From CAMDMI01 sp036759185 (GTDB taxonomy: Bacteria; Bacteroidota; Bacteroidia; Cytophagales; Flexibacteraceae): 10,233 nucleotides of DNA. The translations under genes and the position numbers were made by a program. Under the pieces are notes generated by a model. That model saw only the letters and a list, made by a program, of their open reading frames with translations, searched no databases and had not been told where the DNA came from. Positions 1-6,322 of this stretch are shown here, piece by piece. Positions within the stretch are counted from its first letter, which is position 1. Every line of letters begins with the position of its first letter. The stretch spans positions 1 to 10,233 of the forward strand of contig DAIOVD010000150.1 of NCBI GenBank assembly GCA_036759185.1. The letters run 5' to 3'.

Positions 1-91
1 AATCCAAGCATAGATCGATAGTCGTATTGAATTAGGTTGCAAATCCTTTTCGTCGATCTGAGCTCGAATATGGAAATCGGGCTTTCATGCA

Positions 92-99
92 TAGATTTA
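92..99 (+). promoter_or_regulatory. Candidate Bacteroidota-type -7 box upstream of the HNH gene
   Basis: TAGATTTA matches the Bacteroidota sigma-factor -7 consensus TAnnTTTG at all but the last base. An ATG triplet at 70-72, one mismatch from the -33 TTG, lies 19 bp upstream, which is the usual spacing. Transcription would start near 105, giving a leader of roughly 48 nt before the ATG at 154. Both boxes carry mismatches and the region is AT-rich, so chance is a real alternative. Confidence 0.25.
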
Positions 100-153
100 C
101 TTTTTCCTTTTATTTCCCAGCAACCAGCCAAACAGCCTTTCTCTAATTGAACC

Positions 154-900
154 ATGTCGGCCATCATCAAATTACCCGCTGATTATCAAGTCTCCAATTT
201 TTCCAACGGACTGAGTTTTTTTCCGATAAAGTCGAAGGATCAATTCGTCATGTTTCGGAGGCCGGTTGCCTTTTACATGGAGAAGGAAAAGCCCGGAATT
301 TATGGAATTGGTTATTTTGCTTCCAACCATTCCATCAATTCAAGGCAGGTGCCTGTTGCTGAAAGGAGTAAGCTTTACCGGCAATCGTTCCGGCAGGTAC
401 CCTTTCATATCAGCAGTTGGAGCTATTCTGAGCCATTGGTCCCACAGCACTATTTAGATCATTTTCCGTCGTACCAAAACAAACCTGCTACGCCATTGAT
501 CAACGAATTCGTACTTTACCATAGTCCCAAGGGAGCGTATCAGTTTCTAAGTTTTTCCTCCAATTTCTCATATCGCCCCGGGCCTTTACTGTTTTCACAG
601 CGAGACTGGAGGTATGGCATCCACAAACTCAGGGAACACCATTTGCCATTCCGGCAAAAGCTGGAAAGAATGAAGCAGCATACCCATTGCCAGGAATGCG
701 GCCTTAAAAATCCGGGCATCTTCAATTTTTTTGAAACCCATGAACGTTTACACCTGGATTTTGACGGGCCTTACCAACCCGTAGAAAGTAAAAACTTCGA
801 GGTGCTTTGCCCAAGTTGCCACAAAATGAAAGATAACATCCTGCGCTTTGGCGACCTAAATCCGGGATATGAGTTCTATAAAACGATGTTTGAACATTGA
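154..900 (+). CDS. HNH endonuclease-like protein with unassigned N-terminal domain
   Basis: The 248-residue product is probably a DNA-acting nuclease of the HNH (beta-beta-alpha metal) superfamily. The C-terminal part shows a CxxC pair (C179, C182), a histidine-rich strand (E194-T-H196-E-R-L-H200), N214 and a CPSCH motif (C219, C222, H223) followed by K-M-K-D. The nine-residue spacing from N214 to H223 matches the canonical end of the motif. The four cysteines would hold a structural zinc, with H196 or H200, N214 and H223 as the metal-dependent active site. The first 170 residues match no family I can name. A stretch near residues 25-55, ending in a Y-G-I-G-Y-F strand, loosely recalls the PUA-like N-terminal domains of some HNH restriction enzymes, but this is weak. 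No methyltransferase or phage gene lies beside it, so its role in restriction, repair or another process is open. The ATG at 154 is the first in frame. The gene is convergent with the next one across 26 bp. Confidence 0.7.
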   Translation: MSAIIKLPADYQVSNFSNGLSFFPIKSKDQFVMFRRPVAFYMEKEKPGIYGIGYFASNHSINSRQVPVAERSKLYRQSFRQVPFHISSWSYSEPLVPQHYLDHFPSYQNKPATPLINEFVLYHSPKGAYQFLSFSSNFSYRPGPLLFSQRDWRYGIHKLREHHLPFRQKLERMKQHTHCQECGLKNPGIFNFFETHERLHLDFDGPYQPVESKNFEVLCPSCHKMKDNILRFGDLNPGYEFYKTMFEH

Positions 901-926
901 GTTCTGAAACCATCCTTTCTGAGCTT

Positions 927-1343
927 TTATCGCATTACCCTCCTTTTTTCTTCCCCCTCATCCGGCCCGATGGCACCCAGCTTTTCCAGTTCGTCGATTA
1001 CTTTTCTGGCGGTGGTTAAGGTCAGGCCAAGTTTCTTCTGAAAATAGGATTCACTCACCCGATTTTTATCCTGTATCCTCTCCATCGCTTCGTTCATAAT
1101 TTGAGGAAAGGCCAGTTTCTCAAGGCGATACTGTTCCATTACGATTTCCTCATCCGCCATGAAAAGCCGGTGGGTATTGGAAATATTTAAAAGATGTGCA
1201 CATGCAGCCCCAAACTGATCATCCAAAACCCTGGTGAGTGAACTATTATCCCTCAAAAACTCCCTTGTTTTCAACCGATAAGCCGATTCAATTTCACGGG
1301 CAGTAGCATTGGGCAGTACACCCAGCAAAACATAAGGATTCAT
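927..1343 (-). CDS. J-domain-like protein with FtsK-gamma-like winged helix
   Basis: This 138-residue cytosolic protein has two recognisable parts. Residues 2-32 begin N-P-Y-V-L-L-G-V and continue into E-I-E-S-A-Y-R, which follows helices I and II of DnaJ domains. The HPD tripeptide needed to stimulate DnaK is missing (F-L-R-D-N-S instead), so classical co-chaperone activity is unlikely. Residues about 80-137 resemble the gamma winged-helix domain of FtsK/SpoIIIE translocases: V-S-E-S-Y-F-Q-K-K-L, then A-R-K-V-I-D-E-L-E, then G-A-I-G-P-D-E-G and a final R-R-V-M. In FtsK this domain reads KOPS sites and contacts XerD. No motor domain is present here. DNA binding is therefore inferred from the family and its target is unknown. 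The ATG at 1343 is chosen because the J-like homology starts at its second residue and a perfect -7 box lies 20 bp upstream. An in-frame ATG at 1370 and a TTG at 1418 are less likely. Confidence 0.7.
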   Translation of the reverse strand: MNPYVLLGVLPNATAREIESAYRLKTREFLRDNSSLTRVLDDQFGAACAHLLNISNTHRLFMADEEIVMEQYRLEKLAFPQIMNEAMERIQDKNRVSESYFQKKLGLTLTTARKVIDELEKLGAIGPDEGEEKRRVMR

Positions 1344-1363
1344 GTGGTTCCGTTTTATTGTCC

Positions 1364-1371
1364 CAAACATA
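1364..1371 (-). promoter_or_regulatory. Bacteroidota-type -7 promoter box for the J-like/FtsK-gamma-like gene
   Basis: On the minus strand the sequence reads TATGTTTG, a perfect match to TAnnTTTG, ending 20 nt before the ATG at 1343. Transcription would begin about 7 nt downstream, leaving a short leader of around 13 nt. The -33 TTG is poor: CTG 17 bp upstream is the nearest match. The box overlaps the alternative ATG at 1370 and lies downstream of the TTG at 1418, so if real it excludes both longer starts. Confidence 0.4.
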
Positions 1372-1514
1372 CTGGAAAAGTGGGTTTTCAGATCCTTCCT
1401 CTTGCTATTGGGTTCCAAACAAAAAGTTCAATCCTTTTCCCAATTTCCACGCCAACCCCACCTTTCCTCAATCCGCAAATTCACCTTACTTTTAAGGCCT
1501 TATTTCTACCGGCT

Positions 1515-4500
1515 ATGCGAAACCACTTCTCATTCATTCTGCTTACGGCTTTTCTTGTTCTTGGGGCACCATCTGCCTGGAGTCAGTCAATGTTTAAACG
1601 GACGGATCCTTCTTCTTCTCTGGCCAGGGTACTTGCAAAGGAATCACGTAACGTAGCTGTTTTTCAACTGGACAAAGCCCGGTTGAAAGCTCTGTTTATG
1701 TCCGATCCGGCGAAATTTGATCTGCCACTGGAACTTCCGGACGGGCAAAAACTGACGCTTTCTCTTACTCGTTCTTCCATTTTATCATCGGATTTTCGCA
1801 TCCTGACCAGTCACCAAAAGGAATTCAAAACCGACTTTGAACAGGCTCTCCATTTCCAGGGTGTTGTATCCGGATTCAACGGTTCGGTGGCGGCGATCAG
1901 TTTGACATCCACCGAAATTTCGGGCCTGTTTTCAATTGGGACGGGCAATTTCAATCTGGGGCCAGTTCATTCCAAATCGGCACCAGCCGGAACCTATGCT
2001 CTGTTTAACGACCTGGATGCCGTCCGTAAAAACGATTTTCAATGCCATTCCGATCTTCTCCCAAAACAAAAACAAAAGGCCGGAGAATCTTTTCACACAC
2101 GACCCGGAAAGAGCATCCAGGCCGACAATTGCCGCCGTGTCGAAATTTACTTTGAGTGCGATCACCAGACGTATCTGGACAAAGGTTCTTCCGTACCGGC
2201 AACGGTAAACTGGATGACCTCGCTTTTCAACATTGTTGCCACTCTGTACGCCAGGGAAGGAATTGTGGTGCGAATGTCCGAAACTATGGTGCATACCCAG
2301 CCCGATGCTTATCCGTTTGGGACTTCCTTTGATGCCCTGGCGGCTTTTGTGGATTCGGTCTCAATTCGTCCTCATTTCAATGGTGATCTGGGCCATCTCG
2401 TTTCCACCCGTCCGCAAGCCAATGGGGGAGTAGCCTACCTGGATGTTCTTTGTGGACAGGGATTGGGCTACAGCAATGTATTCGCAGATTACCTTCCTCT
2501 CCCCTTTTACAGCTGGAATACCAATGTACTTGCACACGAACTGGGGCACAATTTCGGTTCGCCGCACACCCAATCCTGCTCCTGGGAAATCAGTCCGGGA
2601 ATCTACGGAATGCTCGACAGCTGCTATTTTGCTGAAGATTTTTGTTACGATGGTCCCCGGATTGCCAAAGTGGGCACCATAATGAGTTACTGTCACCTGA
2701 TGTCCAAAGGAATCGACCTCAGTTTTGGCTTTGGTCCCCTTCCGGGCGATCTCATCCGCAGCCGCTATCAGCAGGCCAGTTGTCTGCAGGGAAGCGAAAC
2801 GTTCCCTCAACTTGCCGTTACTCCTCCCGATACCATCTGCACCGGCAGTACGTTCCCTCTTTCAGTGACACAGGTGGCAGGTGCCACGTATGCATGGACG
2901 GGTCCCAATGGCTTCAGTTCACCTCTACGGAATCCCACGCTAACTTCAGTGTCCGCCAGCCAGGCCGGCACGTATTCGGTGGTGGTGACAGTAAACGGGT
3001 GCAGTTCGGTTTCACTCAGTACCAGCCTGACGGTCAGTTGCATCAATGCCCTTCCCCTTTCTTCCCGGGAAATATGTCTGCCAGCCAGCTTTGAAGTTGA
3101 ATTTACGTCTGCCATTTCACCGAATGCCGGAAACCAGTATTCGGTACAATTGAGTTCACCCACCGGAAGTTTCGCATCCCCACAAACGGTGGGTACATTG
3201 AGTTCGGTTCAGAAATCAGGGAAAATTCAGGTATTGATTCCAGCAGGACTGGCCATCGACAGCGGGTATCAGCTTCGGGTCGTGTCGTCAAACCCGGTTT
3301 CTTTCGGACAGATTTTAACCCAGAAACTGAAAATCAGACCCCGTCCTTCAGTGCCGGCTGCCAGCAATGTATCAAAATGCCAGCCCTCTGTTTTTCAACT
3401 GACTGCTTCCGGAGCGGGGACCTTACGCTGGTTCGATTCGGCCACTTCCGCCAGTGAACTCGCGACAGGACCGGCATTCACCACCCCTCTTTTATCAGCC
3501 ACAAAATCGTATTGGGTCGAAAGTCAGGTGATGCAGAAAGCCAGTGTTGGAAGTCTGCTGGGTGATTTGCCGGATACATCCACTGCATACAATATCTATC
3601 ATGGCTTGTACCTGAAAGTGAAGCAAAACCTCATTCTGGATTCGATGACGGTCTATTCCAATGAAAGCGGCACCTTACGATTCAATGTGAAAGATTCAGC
3701 CAATACCCAGTATTTCAAATCGGTATTCATTCCTTTGGCTGGAATTCCGACTGGCCAGAAAGTGAAAGTAGGCATTGCATTGAGTCCGGGTGTGTACCGC
3801 ATTGACGGGGAAGGTTCGGCCATAGGCAGTCTCATTCGGCAGAATAATTTTTTTGATTTTCCCATCCAGAATCCGGCAATGGACATCTTGGGTTCTTCGG
3901 TTCCCAGCCGCTATTATTTCTTCCACCAGTTGAAAATTACCGTTTCCGGCTGCCCGAGTGAGCGAATGGAAGTGAAGGCAATAATCACGCCCGGCCCGTC
4001 TGCCCCAAATGTCACCAATGGTTCCAGATGCGATCCGGGTTCGGTTGCCCTGTTGGCAGAAGGTGCCACTGCCGGGCAGTCGTACCGATGGTACACCGTT
4101 GCTACAGGAGGTACGCCCCTTACAGGACAATCATCCGGCAGTTTTACCAGCCCGGGCTTGTCGCTTACAACCCCGTATTATGTGTCCATCTATGATTCAG
4201 TCGGTTGCGAAGGTCCCCGATCGGTGGTTACCGCCACGATCAATCCGGCCACAGCCTCACCGGTTGCAACTCCGGTCAGTCGCTGCGGCCCGGGAACAGT
4301 TACCGCAAATGCCAGTGGTGCAGCTTCATCGGATACCTATCGCTGGTATGCAGAGGCAACAGGAGTTCCTCCTCTTCCTGCCAATGGCAATACCTATTTC
4401 ACCGGCCCGATTTCAAACGATACCGTCCTGTATGTGAGTATCATGGCAGCCAATGGTTGCGAAAGCATCAAAGTCCCTCTTCCCATCACCATTCGTCCTT

Positions 4501-5219
4501 TACCTGGAACGGCCCTTGCTTCCGATTCATCCCGATGCGGACCCGGAGTCGTTCATCTGAAAGCCACGGGCGGTACCACTGGTGAAACCTATCGTTGGTT
4601 TTCTGCCCTCAATGCTGTAACGGCTGATTCTTTGTCCGGAGGCGCAACCGGTTCGTTTACAAGTCCTTTGCTCACTCAATCGAAAACCTATTTTGTAGCC
4701 AGAGTGCTCAATGGCTGTGAAAGTGCGGTCCGGAAACCGGTAACTGCCCACATTGGAACCTTGCCTGTGGTGCCGGTTCTTACATATTCAGGAGGTTACC
4801 TCATCGGCTCACCAGACACAAATTTTCAATGGTTCCGTAATGATACACTTCTTTCTGTTATCGGAGATTCCCTATTTGCCACAAGTGAGGCAAGCTATCA
4901 GTTGATGGTGGTTGGAGCCAACGGATGCCGGTCCCTGTCGAATGTGCAGATTGTGATTCTGCAATCAGTGGATGATTTGGACGGACAAAACCTGGTGAAG
5001 GTTTTCCCCAATCCATCTTCGGGTTCTTTCACTGCCACCTGGCCTGAAGCAGGTCCTGCCAGTGTTACGGTTTTCGATTCCAGAGGAAGGTTGATTCTGA
5101 AATCCGATACTGGCGGTTCTCAGTTTGGATTCAGCATCCGGGATGAGGCTTCCGGAATTTATTGGCTCAAAATTCAGACACCATCTGTTGTACGGACCGT
5201 CCGGTTGAAAAAGCAGTAA
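1515..5219 (+). CDS. Secreted reprolysin-like (M12B-type) zinc metalloprotease with Ig-like repeats and T9SS sorting domain
   Basis: This 1234-residue exported protease starts at the ATG at 1515, which opens a clear signal peptide (R2, hydrophobic 5-18, likely cut after A-W-S23); the frame stays open upstream to 1344 but that part is not signal-like. Residues 24-205 form a propeptide with one cysteine, C177. The catalytic domain spans about 206-425, with the metzincin zinc motif H341-E-x-x-H345-x-x-G348-x-x-H351 and Met-turn T-I-M390-S-Y-C. Then come a PKD/Ig-like domain (433-510), a Bacteroidota adhesin-type beta domain (510-611), an Ig-like CHU_C-associated domain (from 611) interrupted by a beta-rich insert (about 673-820), three further Ig-like repeats (828-911, 912-995, 996-1082; each begins near an R-C-x-P-G motif and has a Y-R-W core), and a last Ig-like unit (1083-1150). 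Residues 1151-1234 are a T9SS type A sorting domain (V-F-P-N-P start, G-I-Y-W-L-K near the end). It should cleave extracellular proteins or peptides; substrate unknown. Confidence 0.9.
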   Translation: MRNHFSFILLTAFLVLGAPSAWSQSMFKRTDPSSSLARVLAKESRNVAVFQLDKARLKALFMSDPAKFDLPLELPDGQKLTLSLTRSSILSSDFRILTSHQKEFKTDFEQALHFQGVVSGFNGSVAAISLTSTEISGLFSIGTGNFNLGPVHSKSAPAGTYALFNDLDAVRKNDFQCHSDLLPKQKQKAGESFHTRPGKSIQADNCRRVEIYFECDHQTYLDKGSSVPATVNWMTSLFNIVATLYAREGIVVRMSETMVHTQPDAYPFGTSFDALAAFVDSVSIRPHFNGDLGHLVSTRPQANGGVAYLDVLCGQGLGYSNVFADYLPLPFYSWNTNVLAHELGHNFGSPHTQSCSWEISPGIYGMLDSCYFAEDFCYDGPRIAKVGTIMSYCHLMSKGIDLSFGFGPLPGDLIRSRYQQASCLQGSETFPQLAVTPPDTICTGSTFPLSVTQVAGATYAWTGPNGFSSPLRNPTLTSVSASQAGTYSVVVTVNGCSSVSLSTSLTVSCINALPLSSREICLPASFEVEFTSAISPNAGNQYSVQLSSPTGSFASPQTVGTLSSVQKSGKIQVLIPAGLAIDSGYQLRVVSSNPVSFGQILTQKLKIRPRPSVPAASNVSKCQPSVFQLTASGAGTLRWFDSATSASELATGPAFTTPLLSATKSYWVESQVMQKASVGSLLGDLPDTSTAYNIYHGLYLKVKQNLILDSMTVYSNESGTLRFNVKDSANTQYFKSVFIPLAGIPTGQKVKVGIALSPGVYRIDGEGSAIGSLIRQNNFFDFPIQNPAMDILGSSVPSRYYFFHQLKITVSGCPSERMEVKAIITPGPSAPNVTNGSRCDPGSVALLAEGATAGQSYRWYTVATGGTPLTGQSSGSFTSPGLSLTTPYYVSIYDSVGCEGPRSVVTATINPATASPVATPVSRCGPGTVTANASGAASSDTYRWYAEATGVPPLPANGNTYFTGPISNDTVLYVSIMAANGCESIKVPLPITIRPLPGTALASDSSRCGPGVVHLKATGGTTGETYRWFSALNAVTADSLSGGATGSFTSPLLTQSKTYFVARVLNGCESAVRKPVTAHIGTLPVVPVLTYSGGYLIGSPDTNFQWFRNDTLLSVIGDSLFATSEASYQLMVVGANGCRSLSNVQIVILQSVDDLDGQNLVKVFPNPSSGSFTATWPEAGPASVTVFDSRGRLILKSDTGGSQFGFSIRDEASGIYWLKIQTPSVVRTVRLKKQ
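3981..4760 (+). repeat. Three tandem Ig-like (CHU_C-associated) protein repeats
   Basis: Within the metalloprotease, three consecutive units of about 84-87 residues share the order: a proline-rich lead, R-C-(D/G)-P-G, a hydrophobic strand, Y-R-W, a T/S-G-x-F/Y-x-(S/T)-P strand, a Y-(Y/F)-V strand and (N/V)-G-C-E. The paired cysteines probably form the intradomain disulfide. The units are clearly diverged at DNA level, so this is an old protein-level duplication and not a recent tandem repeat. They most likely space the catalytic domain from the cell surface or bind polymers. Confidence 0.75.
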
Positions 5220-5223
5220 CCCT

Positions 5224-5673
5224 ATGCCGGTCATTCTTCTGGAAACCCATATTTCGGCTCCGGTCCATGATTGCTTCGATGCCGCCCGAAATCTGGATCT
5301 GCACATGGGTTCGATGAATCATACGGGTGAAAGAGTTGTGGCGGGAAAGAAATCCGGACTGGCCGAATCCGGCGATCGGATCACCTGGGAAGCCGTTCAT
5401 TTTGGGATCCGGCAACAACTAACGGTCGAGATCGGGAAGATGAATCCGCCTTATTTCTTTGAAGATTTTATGGTGAAGGGGGCATTTGCCAATATGCATC
5501 ATGCTCATTTTTTTGATGTGATGCCCGATGGAACCTGGATGCGGGATGTGTTTCATTTCCAGGCTCCTTTCGGCATTGCAGGCCGGATAGCAGAAGGTTT
5601 GTTTCTGACCCGGTATATGCGCAATCTGTTGCTGACACGAAACCAGTTTTTGAAACAAGCTCTCAAAGGCTGA
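5224..5673 (+). CDS. SRPBCC (START/Bet v 1-like) family protein
   Basis: The 149-residue product matches the SRPBCC ligand-binding superfamily of COG4276 type. It opens with a short beta strand and A-P-V-H-D-C-F-D, followed by N-L-D-L-H near residue 25. It then has G-D-R-I-T-W near residue 50, a strand carrying H-H-A-H-F-F near residue 95 and T-W-M-R-D-V-F-H-F. It ends in the long helix that closes the fold (residues about 120-147). These proteins form a helix-grip cavity for small hydrophobic ligands; relatives are sometimes labelled cell division inhibitors without good evidence. No signal peptide or membrane segment is seen, so it is cytosolic. The ATG lies 4 bp after the protease stop codon, so it is probably co-transcribed and perhaps translationally coupled. 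Ligand and role are unknown. Confidence 0.8.
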   Translation: MPVILLETHISAPVHDCFDAARNLDLHMGSMNHTGERVVAGKKSGLAESGDRITWEAVHFGIRQQLTVEIGKMNPPYFFEDFMVKGAFANMHHAHFFDVMPDGTWMRDVFHFQAPFGIAGRIAEGLFLTRYMRNLLLTRNQFLKQALKG

Positions 5674-5686
5674 ACGATCTGGCTCA

Positions 5687-6163
5687 ATGACATATACGTT
5701 ATACAAAGAAGAACAGGGCCATGCCTACATCAAAGTGGAAATGGTGAAGCATCCCGAACTACTGGAAAACGAATCAAAACGCGTGCTGATTTGGTTTGAG
5801 ACAGGCAACAAGGCTCACCTGGCATTGAGGAAACCAAAAACTATGGATCAACCGGTGGTCTATCTATCCAGCAATCTCTGCCGTTCACTCGGACTCAAAG
5901 CAGGAGATGAATTTCAGGCTCAGATCCTTCCGGATGAATCACCGTTTCAGTTTGACATGCCGGAAGAATTTCAGGCGGTGCTCGATACAGACCCTGCCGC
6001 ATCTGCTGTTTTTGAAAGGCTCACCCCCGGAAATCAACGCAGTCTGATTTACCTGGTGCAGGCTCTTAAGTCGGTTGACAAGCGGATTGAGCGATCGTTG
6101 CTGGTTGCATCAAAACTTCGGGCAGGGATTCATTCAGCGAGGGAAATCCTCCGCAAGAGCTGA
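5687..6163 (+). CDS. DUF1905 / YdeI-OmdA (OmpD-associated) family protein
   Basis: This 158-residue cytosolic protein has two parts. Residues about 1-85 form a beta-rich DUF1905-like domain, including a hydrophobic strand ending near S-N-L-C-R-S-L-G-L-K-A-G-D-E-F, a pattern reminiscent of swapped-hairpin barrels. Residues about 90-155 fit the YdeI/OmdA family: M-P-E-E-F-Q-A-V-L-D, a D-P-A-A-S-A-V-F-E-R-L-T-P helix start, and a helical hairpin with a basic segment K-R-I-E-R and L-R-A-G. Family members have been linked to OmpD-associated functions and bacteriocin protection in enterobacteria, but their biochemical activity is not established. The gene starts 13 bp after the SRPBCC stop and is probably the last gene of the protease operon. 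Length is normal for the family and no damage is visible. Confidence 0.8.
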   Translation: MTYTLYKEEQGHAYIKVEMVKHPELLENESKRVLIWFETGNKAHLALRKPKTMDQPVVYLSSNLCRSLGLKAGDEFQAQILPDESPFQFDMPEEFQAVLDTDPAASAVFERLTPGNQRSLIYLVQALKSVDKRIERSLLVASKLRAGIHSAREILRKS

Positions 6164-6239
6164 ACTAAGAAGTATGAACATTTCCAACCATCGAGAATTT
6201 TGAAAAATAGTCCTCTGATTTTCAGTACAGATCAACCTG

Positions 6240-6266
6240 TTGTTTCCATTCTGAAATAGAATTTTG
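6240..6266 (+). promoter_or_regulatory. Possible promoter for the kinase/receiver operon
   Basis: TTG at 6240-6242 and GAATTTTG at 6259-6266 (TAnnTTTG with one mismatch) are separated by 16 bp, slightly short of the usual 19. A transcript starting near 6273 would carry a leader of about 50 nt before the ATG at 6323. The 159-bp gap 6164-6322 is the largest break in the plus-strand gene series after 1515, which is why a promoter is expected here. No clear terminator for the upstream operon was seen in the gap. Confidence 0.25.
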
Positions 6267-6322
6267 CGGGAATCTGGAATGGTTCCGATTACTTGTTTGT
6301 TGATTCGCTGAATCTTTCCCTC

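Noticed and set aside
8..96. Direct repeat GCATAGAT at 8-15 and 89-96.
   Set aside because: An 8-base repeat in AT-rich intergenic DNA is expected by chance and no further copies or symmetry were seen.
888..910. Imperfect hairpin across the HNH stop codon: GTTT-GAAC, loop ATTGA, GTTC-(TG)-AAAC.
   Set aside because: The stem is short (4+4 bp with a 2-nt bulge), AT-rich, and is not followed by a proper T-run. It may weakly help termination but is not strong enough to call a terminator.
1344..1418. Longer minus-strand start at TTG 1418 or ATG 1370.
   Set aside because: The J-like homology begins only after the ATG at 1343, and a perfect -7 box lies inside the extension.
1487..1494. TACTTTTA as a -7 box for the protease gene.
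   Set aside because: The last base mismatches, no -33 TTG lies at suitable distance, and the start would fall only about 14 nt before the ATG.
1344..1514. Upstream extension of the metalloprotease frame to a GTG at 1344.
   Set aside because: The extra 57 residues look like translated intergenic DNA and would bury the clear signal peptide that starts at the ATG at 1515. They also overlap the promoter region of the divergent gene.
2361..2810. Long open frame on the minus strand inside the protease gene, and several similar ones within the kinase gene.
   Set aside because: They lie wholly inside well-supported genes, show no recognisable domain, and have composition expected of reverse-strand shadows.
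6293..6322. TTG start for the kinase, adding ten residues.
   Set aside because: The ATG at 6323 is in frame, gives a typical N-terminus, and the added residues carry no domain.
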